Position numbers and translations under genes: made by a program | Notes under the pieces: generated by a model | Database searches by the model: none | The model's input: only the letters and a program-made list of their open reading frames with translations | Told to the model about the DNA's origin: nothing | Part shown: positions 25,797-34,840 of the stretch, piece by piece | How the letters are laid out: the number at the start of each line of letters is the position of its first letter | How positions within the stretch are numbered: position 1 is the stretch's first letter | Assembly (NCBI GenBank): GCA_002726335.1 | Contig: PBSR01000272.1 | Coordinates: 35,802-99,801 of the forward strand | DNA: 64,000 nucleotides | Source: Gemmatimonadaceae bacterium | GTDB taxonomy: Bacteria; Latescibacterota; UBA2968; UBA8231 | Direction of reading: 5' to 3'

Positions 25797-28291
25797 GGCT
25801 CCGCTCCGCGGGATGGGTCCATCAGCCTGTCGAGCCGCTGTCGCAGTCGGGCCACTTTGCTCTCGGGAGCAGCGTGCAGCTGCTCGGCACGATCGAGGTG
25901 AGACAGGGCCCTCTCGACATCGGGGTCGACTGCCAGGAACAGCTCGGCTATTGCCAGATGGACTTCCGCCTGGCGGGCGTTCACCAGGATCGACTGCTCC
26001 AGAAACCTGCGGGAGTCCAGCAGATCGCCACGACGGGCTACGATCTTGGCCATCGCGTTGAGCGCGTCCGCCGTACGAAAGATCTCCAGTGACATGCGGA
26101 TCGCTGCTTCCCGATGTTCCGCCCTGCCCGCACCGGCAAAGGCTGCCGCAACGCGCAGATAGGATTGGGCCCGCAGCTTCAGTGCCCTGGGATCGTCTGA
26201 GTAGTCCTCACGCAGACCTCTGCGCAGCTCGTTCAGAGCTGAGTCGTACAGGCCCAGGCGCACCAGCGACAGGGCCGTCGATGCCGTCACGAAGTGGACC
26301 ATGTTCGGATTCATGACGTGCGCCATGCGCCCGCCCGCCGTGGCGGGCAGGAAACGGACCAGGGCCTCCCGGGCACCGTCCTGGTCACCCATCCGGCTCA
26401 GGATTTCCGCCAGCACGCGGTAGGATATGAGGGCATTCGGATTGGCGGCGATGGCCTCGCGGACGGCGGTGAGCGCGCCGGGCAGGTCCTCCGCCGTCAG
26501 GCGCACGGCGGCGGCATGCAGCCCGTTGTCCGGACACCAGGGGTTCGACCGCAGATCCCGGCGCCAGTCCTCGAAGCTGACATCGAGAGCCGCGTCATCC
26601 CGCCGCAGAAGGACGTTGACCGCAGGGTGATCGTAGCCGCTGAAGGTGGGATCCTCGTCGTCGTCCCGGAACTGAATGCCGGCGAAGTCCGGATAGGTCT
26701 TGAAGCGGCGCACGACGTCGAATCCGAAGCGCCCTGATGGGAGGCCTTCGTAGAAGGAGGCAGCCACGGGAAACAACTCCGGAACGGCGGCATACTGTAC
26801 GGCGCGGTTCTGCTCGACGTAGACGATGGCCCCCACCGGTTTCAGCTTGTTCTGCAGAAAGTCGATGCGATCGGCGCATAACATGTAGGGGCCGGAATAG
26901 AGCAGTATGGAGATATCGAGCCACCGATGCGTGAATCGCTTCGAACTCACCAGACCTGCCGTCGAGAAGGCGCCGCTTTCTACGGCGATATTGCTCCCGG
27001 GACGCACCTTCTCGACGAGAAACCGCCCGGCGCGGATGCGGCTGTCCTCGACGAGGTAGATACGGGCAAAGGCTGTTCCATATACGAACAGATGTACTGC
27101 GAGACCAATCCCGACCACGGTCAGTCCGCGCCGCCACCTGGGATCGGGTCGTGCCCGCCATAGCTCGAAGGCGGCACCGACGGTCAGGGCGGCCAGGATT
27201 GCCAGCAACGGTACATGATGACGGACCGCCCGTGCTGGCAGCATGACAACCGGCAGCAAGTAGAGCCCACACCAGACCACCAGCAGCCGTTCCTGCCAGC
27301 CCCCACGCCAGACCGCCCAGACCAACCCCCCGAGGAAGGTGACCGTCAGGGGCCAGCCGACGATGGGAGGCCAGCTGCCGAGCCAGTGGCTGACGATGGG
27401 GATCACGTCGACGTCGACCAGGGTCCAGGGCTGCAGGTACTTGCCGCTGGCGTACTCGATAGTAAGTGCCACGTCGCCCACATACTTCTTGCGTGACAAC
27501 AGCTCGGGGTGAGTCAGGAAATAGGGATGCAGCAGCAACAGCAGCCCGATAGCGATCCCACCTGCCGCCCACAGTCTGCTTTCCGTCAGAGTGGCTCTGA
27601 ACTTCTGCACCAGCCCGCCAGGCGACCGTAGCAGCAGGACGGCGGCAAAAGCCAGTCCGAGAAAGCCACCGTGAAAGCGGATACAGGCACTGGCGCCAAT
27701 CAGCGCACCGGCAAGAAGGAACCGCCGCCACCTGGGTGGGCCCTCGCAGGCCCGCAGGATCGCCCAGAGGGCTGCCAGGCTGGCCAGGGCGAAGGGTCCG
27801 TCGTTGATGAAGAAATGCGCCTGCTGGATAGCACCAGGAGAGAAGGCAACCATCCCCGTGGCAGCGACGGCCGGCCAGGGGCCGTAGAGCTGACGCGTGA
27901 CGAGGGCGGCGAAGAGCAGGACCCCAAGGGAGAACACAACCGCCAGAATCCGCGCGACATAGTAAACCGGTCGGCGGAAATCCGGTGTCCCGCCGGTGAG
28001 TGTCTGATGTCCCTGGCGCAGGTCGAACAGGCGCAGCAATCCACCCAGCAAGTAAGGGGGCAGCGTCCCGTAGGAGGTGTAGGGAGGACTGTTGAGATCG
28101 AAATCCTTCAGCGCCCCGTTGATGAGGGAGATCTCATCGGGGTGGAAGGCGTAGAATGCCGTGACCTGTCCCGCGGATCGATCCTCGGGGAGGACGAAAT
28201 CGCTGGCGCCACGGGTGATTCCGACGACTCTCAGGGCCAGACCCACAAGCAGGAGAATGCCGAGGCAGACGGAGGCTCGACCGATCTTCAC
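25793..28291 (-). CDS. GT-C membrane glycosyltransferase with C-terminal TPR region (pair A, first gene)
   Basis: About 832 residues from a GTG at 28291. An ATG at 28366 would overlap the upstream sulfatase by 56 bases and add a Cys-rich polar leader. The architecture is the same as its downstream paralogue: HPDE motif (Asp52-Glu53), about ten helices, a periplasmic domain with IAVESGAFSTAG, then TPR-like repeats (GDQDGAREALVRFLP, DVERALSHLDRAEQL). It probably arose by tandem duplication. It starts 19 bases after the sulfatase stop, which suggests one transcript. Sugar and acceptor unknown. Confidence 0.8.
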   Translation of the reverse strand: MKIGRASVCLGILLLVGLALRVVGITRGASDFVLPEDRSAGQVTAFYAFHPDEISLINGALKDFDLNSPPYTSYGTLPPYLLGGLLRLFDLRQGHQTLTGGTPDFRRPVYYVARILAVVFSLGVLLFAALVTRQLYGPWPAVAATGMVAFSPGAIQQAHFFINDGPFALASLAALWAILRACEGPPRWRRFLLAGALIGASACIRFHGGFLGLAFAAVLLLRSPGGLVQKFRATLTESRLWAAGGIAIGLLLLLHPYFLTHPELLSRKKYVGDVALTIEYASGKYLQPWTLVDVDVIPIVSHWLGSWPPIVGWPLTVTFLGGLVWAVWRGGWQERLLVVWCGLYLLPVVMLPARAVRHHVPLLAILAALTVGAAFELWRARPDPRWRRGLTVVGIGLAVHLFVYGTAFARIYLVEDSRIRAGRFLVEKVRPGSNIAVESGAFSTAGLVSSKRFTHRWLDISILLYSGPYMLCADRIDFLQNKLKPVGAIVYVEQNRAVQYAAVPELFPVAASFYEGLPSGRFGFDVVRRFKTYPDFAGIQFRDDDEDPTFSGYDHPAVNVLLRRDDAALDVSFEDWRRDLRSNPWCPDNGLHAAAVRLTAEDLPGALTAVREAIAANPNALISYRVLAEILSRMGDQDGAREALVRFLPATAGGRMAHVMNPNMVHFVTASTALSLVRLGLYDSALNELRRGLREDYSDDPRALKLRAQSYLRVAAAFAGAGRAEHREAAIRMSLEIFRTADALNAMAKIVARRGDLLDSRRFLEQSILVNARQAEVHLAIAELFLAVDPDVERALSHLDRAEQLHAAPESKVARLRQRLDRLMDPSRGAEP

Positions 28292-28310
28292 GGGCCGCAG
28301 GAATCCCTCA

Positions 28311-29810
28311 TCACAGTGGCAACTGCCGTGGTCCTCCGACGGACATGCGACCGTGCAGGTAGGCATCGTCGGGTGTCGGCCAGCGCATGCGGTAGCTGCG
28401 GCTCCGGTCGCGGCGATATCCGGCGTTGTAGTACGTGCTCGTCGCCAGCCACGCCAACAGTCGCTCGGTATGCTTCTGACGATGATCTCGAGTCGCTGGC
28501 GCGTCCCAGAGATTGCGCAGCTCGTGTGGATCGTCGCGCAGGTCGTAGAACTCGCCGCATTCCTGACCTATGTAGTAGACGAGCTTGTGGGTCTGACTAC
28601 GCATCATGATCTGGTAGTTGTCTTCGGCATAGACGAAGTCACGGGCTACAGCCTGCTCCGGAGCTTCGAGATATGGCAGGAGAGAGGTCCCCTCCAGATA
28701 GGTAGGGACGTCCACTCCAGCAGCCTGCAGCAGCGTCGGCCCCAGGTCGATCAGTGAAACGAGGTCCTGCACCGACTCACCAGCACGCCGCAGTTTCCCT
28801 CCGCGGCCATCCCGGATGATCAGCGGGATGTGGGTGATGGCGTCGTACATCAGCCACTTGTACGCCAGTTGGTGGTCGCCGAGCATCTCACCATGGTCGG
28901 AGCAGAACACGAGAATCGTGTCGTCGAGCCAGCCCCGCTCCTCCAGTGCCCCGAGAACCTCTCCGAGTTTTTCGTCCACCGTGGTGATGTTGGCATAGTA
29001 GTGCCGACGCATCTCGGCGATCTCCTCTGCGGACGCACCTTCGAGATCGATGAGGGATTCATGATCCGCCTCGGCATGAGTGCGCCGTTGAGCAACATGC
29101 TGCGGTGGCTTGTCCTCGAACTCACCCTCACGCCAGACGGCAGCAGGCAGCGGGCGGTCGCGGTAGGGCTCGAGATGGCGCGGCAGGGGATCCCAGGGCT
29201 CGTGTGGCCCGGTGAAGCCGACCTGTAGAAAGAGTGGACGATCTCCCTGGTGTTCACGGATCCACGATACGGCTGCGTCACCGATGAAGACGTCGGAATG
29301 GAACCGTTCCTCCAGATGCCAGGGTACGCCTTGATGCTTCTGTTTCCACTCCGGGTCCGTAATATGCCTGTCATTGGGCCGTTGCTGACCGTGGTGTGTC
29401 AGAAACCTGCCCCAGTCGTCATCGGCACCGCCATTGGCGTGGGTTTTGTTGGTCGGATTCTCGACGATGGTGCGCTCGTGGAAGCCGGCCATGTCATCCC
29501 GGGGTGTCAGATGCATCTTGCCGATATTGATGCACCAGTACCCGGCGTCGGCCAGATCCTGCACCCAGTTCCGGTGCCCCGCCCACGGATCAAAGCTGTA
29601 CACCCCCGTGGTATGCGGGTACATGCCGGTGAAAACCGCCGCCCTTGAAGCCACGCAGGTTGCCCCCGGGCAGAAGGCTTGACGGAAGGAAAGGCCTTCG
29701 GCGGCAAGCCGGTCCATGGCGGGTGTCACCATGTGTGGCTGCCCCCACGCGCCGATCGTGTCGGCGCGCTGCTGATCGGTCATGACGAAGATGATGTGCG
29801 GCTGCTTCAA
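28311..29810 (-). CDS. sulfatase (type I, cytoplasmic or non-classical export)
   Basis: 499 residues from a TTG at 29810 with AGGAG seven bases upstream. The N terminus reads straight into the fold (IIFVMTDQQRADTIG, Asp12 as metal ligand). The formylglycine site is Cys52 in TCVASRAAVFTG, that is CxAxR; later motifs are GKMHL, TGPHEPWDP and FCSDHGEMLGDH. It hydrolyses sulfate esters, probably on a sulfated glycan fragment or an aryl/choline sulfate. No signal peptide is seen. It is divergent from a second sulfatase (140-base gap). Confidence 0.9.
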   Translation of the reverse strand: MKQPHIIFVMTDQQRADTIGAWGQPHMVTPAMDRLAAEGLSFRQAFCPGATCVASRAAVFTGMYPHTTGVYSFDPWAGHRNWVQDLADAGYWCINIGKMHLTPRDDMAGFHERTIVENPTNKTHANGGADDDWGRFLTHHGQQRPNDRHITDPEWKQKHQGVPWHLEERFHSDVFIGDAAVSWIREHQGDRPLFLQVGFTGPHEPWDPLPRHLEPYRDRPLPAAVWREGEFEDKPPQHVAQRRTHAEADHESLIDLEGASAEEIAEMRRHYYANITTVDEKLGEVLGALEERGWLDDTILVFCSDHGEMLGDHQLAYKWLMYDAITHIPLIIRDGRGGKLRRAGESVQDLVSLIDLGPTLLQAAGVDVPTYLEGTSLLPYLEAPEQAVARDFVYAEDNYQIMMRSQTHKLVYYIGQECGEFYDLRDDPHELRNLWDAPATRDHRQKHTERLLAWLATSTYYNAGYRRDRSRSYRMRWPTPDDAYLHGRMSVGGPRQLPL

Positions 29811-29950
29811 CGAAAGTCTCCTGGGCTGCGGCGGTCGGCTCTAAAATAACGCGAGATGGCAATGCCTGCCCTCAGACTCGATTGACCCTGCCGCCACCGC
29901 CGCTTTTCTTCGACTTTCCAGTGTATGATGAATCTTTTCTCTCGGCATCC
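29811..29950. promoter_or_regulatory. divergent promoter region between two sulfatase genes
   Basis: 140 bases. A TATGAT (29924-29929, plus strand) could be a -10 element 21 bases before the ATG at 29951; its -35 is not clear. On the minus strand AGGAG precedes the TTG start of the left gene. No palindromic operator is obvious. Confidence 0.3.
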
Positions 29951-31255
29951 ATGACCAGACGCCAGTGTCTGCAGACGCTGGCCGCCGGCACCATGGCCCT
30001 GCCCAGCGTGTCGGCCGCGCCAGCTGTGGCCATACCGAAGCCCAACGTTGTCTTCATCCTGACAGACGACCAGGGCTCAGTGGACATGAACTGCTATGGC
30101 GCCACGGACCTCATTACGCCGCACATGGATGCCCTGGCGACCCAGGGCGTGCGGTTCACTGACTTCTATGTCACCGCCCCCCTTTGTACGGCCTCACGTA
30201 TCTCCCTGCTCACCGGCCGCCACTTCCAGCGGGCGTACCTGGCCGGTCGTGGCATCCACGAGTCGGAGACGACGATGGCCGAGTTCTTCCAAGAAGCCGG
30301 CTACCGAACGGGTTGCTTCGGCAAGTGGCATATCGGCGGTCCACCGTTCGACCCCCAGGGACAGGGCTTTGATGAGTTTATCGGGCACCGCGTCGGTGCC
30401 ATCGATAACTACTCCCACCACACCTACTGGTCCAGCGTGCGGGAGCACGGCCTGTATCGTGGTCGCGACCGATATCGGGAGGACGGCACCTACTTTCCGG
30501 ATATCGTCACACGCGAGTCGATCGACTTTCTGACACGCAACCGAGAGCGTCCCTTCTTCCTGTTCGTCTCCTTCAACCAGCCGCACTACCCAATGCAACC
30601 GGAGGAGCGCTTCCTGCGTCAGTACGACCATGCGGAGGGCGCGCGGCGCACCTATGGCGCCACGGTGACCTCCCTCGATGAGAAGATCGGTCAGATCATG
30701 GCCGCTCTCGACGAACAAGGGCTGCGACAGAACACGATCGTCGTGTTGATGAGCGACAACGGCCACTCCGAGGAGCCGGAAGGGATCGGCGGCAGCGCCG
30801 GGGTGTTCCGCGGCGCCAAGCAGAGCCTTTTTGAAGGCGGCATTCGCGTGCCCTGTATCCTCTCCTGGCCGGGTCAGGTTCCAACTGGGCAGGTGCGTCA
30901 GCAGATGGGTACAGCTATGGATTGGTTGCCGACTCTGGCGGCCTTCTGCGGCCTCGACACGAGTGACCTGGCACTCGATGGCGGCGATCTGGGCGGCGTC
31001 ATCCGCAACAACCAGCCTTCGCCCCATGCAGCACTGCACTGGATGCTGGCCACCCAATGGGCAGTTCGGGAGGAAAACTGGAAGTTGATTTCGGCGGAGG
31101 GGCGCGTGTTCCTGGCCGACCTGCTCAGCGACCCCGGAGAAACCCTGAATGTGGCCGATGACCAACCCGACATCGTCGCCCGGTTGAGAAGTCATCATGA
31201 GGCCTGGGTGGCCACGGGCATCGAGTCCGTCTACACGATGAGAGATTCTCCATGA
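29951..31255 (+). CDS. exported sulfatase with twin-arginine signal
   Basis: 434 residues from ATG 29951. The start MTRRQCLQTLAAG has a twin-arginine followed by a hydrophobic stretch ending SVSAAPAVA, so a Tat signal is likely. The sulfatase domain starts NVVFILTDDQGS (Asp39, Asp40), the formylglycine Cys79 is in APLCTASRISLLTGR, and GKWHIGG and LMSDNGHS follow. It hydrolyses sulfate esters in the periplasm or outside. The next gene, 19 bases on, is a GH88 hydrolase, so a sulfated uronic-acid polysaccharide is the probable substrate. Confidence 0.9.
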   Translation: MTRRQCLQTLAAGTMALPSVSAAPAVAIPKPNVVFILTDDQGSVDMNCYGATDLITPHMDALATQGVRFTDFYVTAPLCTASRISLLTGRHFQRAYLAGRGIHESETTMAEFFQEAGYRTGCFGKWHIGGPPFDPQGQGFDEFIGHRVGAIDNYSHHTYWSSVREHGLYRGRDRYREDGTYFPDIVTRESIDFLTRNRERPFFLFVSFNQPHYPMQPEERFLRQYDHAEGARRTYGATVTSLDEKIGQIMAALDEQGLRQNTIVVLMSDNGHSEEPEGIGGSAGVFRGAKQSLFEGGIRVPCILSWPGQVPTGQVRQQMGTAMDWLPTLAAFCGLDTSDLALDGGDLGGVIRNNQPSPHAALHWMLATQWAVREENWKLISAEGRVFLADLLSDPGETLNVADDQPDIVARLRSHHEAWVATGIESVYTMRDSP

Positions 31256-31274
31256 CTACGACGGGACCAGGACC

Positions 31275-32651
31275 ATGAAGATCAACCGACGCATCTCAGC
31301 CATCGGGCTGCGTCCCGCTATCGACCGATTTCTCGAGCTCAGCGGCAGGAAGATCCTCGCCATCGACAAGACCTGGGACCCTGCCGACGGCACGCCGGTG
31401 TTCACTCAGGGGGGACGCTACACAACTCGTGGCTGGACGGAATGGACGCAGGGATTTCAGTACGGCTGTGCCATACTGCAGTATGACATGACCGGCAACG
31501 AAGCCTTCCTCGAGCTCGGCCGCCGCCGGACGGTCGAACGCATGGCTCCCCACGTGTCTCACGTCGGGGTCCACGACCACGGCTTCAACAATCTCTCGAC
31601 CTACGGTAGCCTGCGGCGACTGATGCTGGAGGGGCGGATTCCGCACGACCCGCGCGAGTTGGAGTTCTACGAACTGGCCATCAAGCTGTCCGGCGCCGTG
31701 CAGGCTGCTCGCTGGACACCGACGGCGTACGGCACCGGCTTCATCCACTCCTTCAACGGTCCGCACTCCTTGTTCTCTGACACGATCCGTTCGGTGCGCA
31801 TCCTGTGTCTGGCACATCGATTGGGTCATGTGTTGATGGGAGAGGGCGACAAGGCGATCAGCCTCCTCGGACGCGCTGTCGAGCACGCCCGGACGACCTC
31901 ACGATTCAACGTCTACTTCGGTGAAGAACGCGATACCTGGGATATTCCCGGCCGTGTCGTCCACGAGTCGATCTTCAATACGCAGGACGGCAACTACCGC
32001 TGCCCGAGCACCCAGCAGGGATACTCAGCATTTTCCACCTGGACCCGCGGCCTGGCCTGGATCCTGTGCGGATTTGCCGAACAGCTCGAATTCTTCCGCA
32101 CGGTGAAGGCCGTCGAAATGACTCCCTTCGGCATCAGGAAGCCGGCCTTTGTGGCCATGATGGAGAAAGCGGCGCGGGCGACGGCGGAGTTCCACATAGA
32201 GAACAGCTTCGCCGACGGCATCCCCTTCTGGGACACCGGCGCTCCGGGTGTGGCCTCCTTCGGACGCTACACGGGCATGGCGTCCGATCCCCACAACGAT
32301 GTGGAACCCCTCGATTCGTCGGCGGCATCGATCTGCGCCCAGGGGTTGCTGCGGCTCGGCAACTATCTGACCAGGAAGGGAGACGGCAAGTCCGGTAGAC
32401 GGTACCGCAGTGCCGCTCTGACGACGGCGGCGGCCCTGCTCGAGGAGCCGTACCTGTCGACGTCCAGTCGTCACCAGGGCATCACGCTGCACGCCATCTA
32501 TCATCGACCGAACAACTGGGATCATGTGCCGAGAGGACGGCGTCAGCCCTGCGGCGAGTCGGCCATGTGGGGCGACTACCATACGATGGAACTGGTTCAT
32601 CTCGTGCTGCGCGAAGCCGAGAATGGGCCGTACCCCACGTTCTTCGCGTGA
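31275..32651 (+). CDS. GH88-type unsaturated uronyl hydrolase
   Basis: 458 residues. An (alpha/alpha)6-barrel protein without a clear signal peptide. Family-like segments are HDHGFNN (Asp101, the position of the first catalytic Asp), FSDTIRSV (Asp169, the likely second), STWTRGLAW, LDSSAASICAQGLL and GESAMWGDYHTMEL. GH88 enzymes remove the unsaturated uronic acid left by polysaccharide lyases on chondroitin, heparin, ulvan or similar glycans. Position between an exported sulfatase and a sugar-acid dehydratase supports this. GH105 is a related alternative. No lyase is in the window. Confidence 0.75.
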   Translation: MKINRRISAIGLRPAIDRFLELSGRKILAIDKTWDPADGTPVFTQGGRYTTRGWTEWTQGFQYGCAILQYDMTGNEAFLELGRRRTVERMAPHVSHVGVHDHGFNNLSTYGSLRRLMLEGRIPHDPRELEFYELAIKLSGAVQAARWTPTAYGTGFIHSFNGPHSLFSDTIRSVRILCLAHRLGHVLMGEGDKAISLLGRAVEHARTTSRFNVYFGEERDTWDIPGRVVHESIFNTQDGNYRCPSTQQGYSAFSTWTRGLAWILCGFAEQLEFFRTVKAVEMTPFGIRKPAFVAMMEKAARATAEFHIENSFADGIPFWDTGAPGVASFGRYTGMASDPHNDVEPLDSSAASICAQGLLRLGNYLTRKGDGKSGRRYRSAALTTAAALLEEPYLSTSSRHQGITLHAIYHRPNNWDHVPRGRRQPCGESAMWGDYHTMELVHLVLREAENGPYPTFFA

Positions 32652-32664
32652 GGAGCAAGACAAC

Positions 32665-33810
32665 ATGAAGATCACTGCCATCAGGACCTTCGTCGCACGG
32701 TTTGGCAACCGGCCCCGTGCCCTGCTGAAGGTCGAGACGGACGAAGGGCTGTACGGCTGGGGCGAAGCCTACTCCACCGGACCTGACCTCTCCGTCGAGC
32801 CTGTGGCCGACTACCTGTTCCAGCTCATCGGTGGCCAGGACCCACGCCGCATCGAATACATCATGATGAAGCTGATGCAGGAGTTCCGCTTTCCCCCCGG
32901 CGGCGTCGGGCTGCCAGCGATCTCGGCCCTCGATCACGCCCTGTGGGATATCTCGGGCAAGGCGGCGGGTCTTCCCGTGTACATGCTTCTCGGAGGGGCG
33001 GTGCGCGACCGGGTCCGGGTCTACCGCGGCATCGGCGGTAAAGATGGCATGGAGGCGGCCGACCAGGCGCGCCGCCTCAACGAGGAGCACGGCTTCACGG
33101 CCTTCAAGACCAGCCCCTATAGACTCGACCCGGACGCCAGTCGGTGGGGACGGGTCTGCGCCGCAGCAGCGAAGTATTTTGAGGACCTGCGCGCCAACAC
33201 ACCGGACGAATGGGAGTTCGCTTTCGATCCCCACGCCAAGATCTTTGAGCCCATCCTCGCCCTGCAGCTGGCCGATGCTCTGGCGCCGTACGATCCCCTG
33301 TTCTACGAAGAGCCGTTACGTCCTGAGCACATGCCGCAGTGGAAGCGCCTGCGTGAACAGATGCGCGTACCCCTGGCCACCGGTGAAAGCCTCTACGGAC
33401 GCTTCGAATTCCTCGACCTGATCGCGGCCAACGGCGCCGACATCGTCCAGCCCGATGTCTGTATCTGTGGTGGCCTGCTGGAGATGCGCAAGATCGCCGC
33501 CATTGCCGAGGCCCACTATGTCACAGTGGCCCCGCACAACCCGATGGGGCCGCTGGCGACGGCGGTCAACGTGCACTTCGCTGCCGCCACCTGCAACTTC
33601 AAGATCCTCGAGTATCTGGTGCCGACCGAAACCGAGTGGAACGAATGGGTCGACGAACCGTACCTGCCAAAGGACGGTTACCTCGAATTGCGCCCCGATC
33701 GACCCGGTCTCGGCGTCGAAGTCAACGAGGATGCCATCACCGACAACGAGTACATCCACTGGCAGCGGACCTGTCCTACACGGCCGGACGGCTCCACTGG
33801 CTACATCTAG
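32665..33810 (+). CDS. enolase-superfamily sugar-acid dehydratase (galactonate dehydratase-like)
   Basis: 381 residues from ATG 32665 with GAGGAG upstream, 13 bases after the GH88 gene. The mandelate-racemase barrel has metal ligands Asp188, Glu215 and Glu241 and catalytic His190 (FDPHAK) and His291 (APHNPMGPLA). The DxH and the distal His with its NPMGP loop are the pattern of D-galactonate dehydratase (DgoD) and related acid-sugar dehydratases. It probably dehydrates an aldonate or uronate derivative released from the glycan. The exact sugar acid is not predictable. Confidence 0.83.
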   Translation: MKITAIRTFVARFGNRPRALLKVETDEGLYGWGEAYSTGPDLSVEPVADYLFQLIGGQDPRRIEYIMMKLMQEFRFPPGGVGLPAISALDHALWDISGKAAGLPVYMLLGGAVRDRVRVYRGIGGKDGMEAADQARRLNEEHGFTAFKTSPYRLDPDASRWGRVCAAAAKYFEDLRANTPDEWEFAFDPHAKIFEPILALQLADALAPYDPLFYEEPLRPEHMPQWKRLREQMRVPLATGESLYGRFEFLDLIAANGADIVQPDVCICGGLLEMRKIAAIAEAHYVTVAPHNPMGPLATAVNVHFAAATCNFKILEYLVPTETEWNEWVDEPYLPKDGYLELRPDRPGLGVEVNEDAITDNEYIHWQRTCPTRPDGSTGYI

Positions 33811-33811
33811 T

Positions 33812-34840
33812 GTGCCTGTGAGCAACCGGGGACTGATCACAGGGTATCCCGGCTGGCTCACCGGTCATCTCTTTCGACGCCTGGACGAGGTCCTGGTCTG
33901 CCCTGACCCGCCGGCGTGGGCCAGCGCTCTCGACGCTGTCCGCTGGCGAGCCCTCACGGCCCCGGGGACCACGCCTGCGGCGCCCAACCCGCGCATCGAC
34001 GAGGTGGTGGAGGGTGACATTCGCGACCGGCGCGCGGTGGCTGACGCCATGCGGGATGTCGATCTGGTGCTGCACGCGGCGGGGATCATCCATCCACGGC
34101 GAATCCGGGAACTCTACGAGGTCAACCGGGAGGGGTGCCTGTGCCTGGCAACGTCCGCGAGGGACGCCGGCGCGAGGCGTTTCGTCTTCATCAGCAGCAA
34201 TGCCGCCGCTGGCTTCGCCGCCCCGGGGCGCCCCATGCGCGAGACGGATGAACCGAACCCGACCAGCCACTATGGCCGCAGCAAGCTCGAGGGCGAGCAC
34301 GCCCTGTGGGACACGATCGCCGGGTCGACGACGGAGGGGGTCGTCCTGCGGCCGACGACGTTCTACGGCCCCTATTTCCCGCAACGACATCTCAAGGCGT
34401 ACCGCCTGGCAGCATCCGGCCGACCTCTCGTCATCGGCAGTGGCCGCAACCGGGTCAGCATGATCTACATCGATGACCTCGTCGACGCCCTCGGTCAGGC
34501 CCTGACCTCACCTGCTGCCGCCGGGGGCACGGCCTTCGTCGCCGACAATGAGTCCTACGAGTGGCAGGAGATCTTCGTCGCCATGGGACGGGCACAGGAC
34601 ATCGAGGTGAAGCCCCTGCACCTTCCTGGTGTGGTGGCGCCTCTCTGTGCCGCCGGTGATGCCGCCCTTTCGGCGCTCGGGCGGTATTCCATGATGATTC
34701 ACGTCGCTGGTGAGGCCACACAGCACATGGCCTGTGATGCTGCGGGGGCTCGCTCTCTGCTCGGTTCTGAACCGCAGGTCGGACTCTACGAGGGCATGCG
34801 TCGCGCCGTCACCTGGGCCCGTTCCGAGGGCTGGCTGTGA
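33812..34840 (+). CDS. NAD-dependent sugar epimerase/dehydratase
   Basis: About 342 residues; GTG at 33812 or 33818, one or seven bases after the dehydratase stop, neither with a strong Shine-Dalgarno. An extended SDR: ITGYPGWLTGHL NAD loop, VLHAAGIIHP, FISSNAAAG and catalytic YGRSK (YxxxK), then RPTTFYGP and the MIYIDDLVDA strand. It resembles nucleotide-sugar 4-epimerases or hydroxysteroid-type SDRs. It is coupled to a methyltransferase and a GT2, so a nucleotide-sugar role is plausible. Confidence 0.8.
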   Translation: MPVSNRGLITGYPGWLTGHLFRRLDEVLVCPDPPAWASALDAVRWRALTAPGTTPAAPNPRIDEVVEGDIRDRRAVADAMRDVDLVLHAAGIIHPRRIRELYEVNREGCLCLATSARDAGARRFVFISSNAAAGFAAPGRPMRETDEPNPTSHYGRSKLEGEHALWDTIAGSTTEGVVLRPTTFYGPYFPQRHLKAYRLAASGRPLVIGSGRNRVSMIYIDDLVDALGQALTSPAAAGGTAFVADNESYEWQEIFVAMGRAQDIEVKPLHLPGVVAPLCAAGDAALSALGRYSMMIHVAGEATQHMACDAAGARSLLGSEPQVGLYEGMRRAVTWARSEGWL

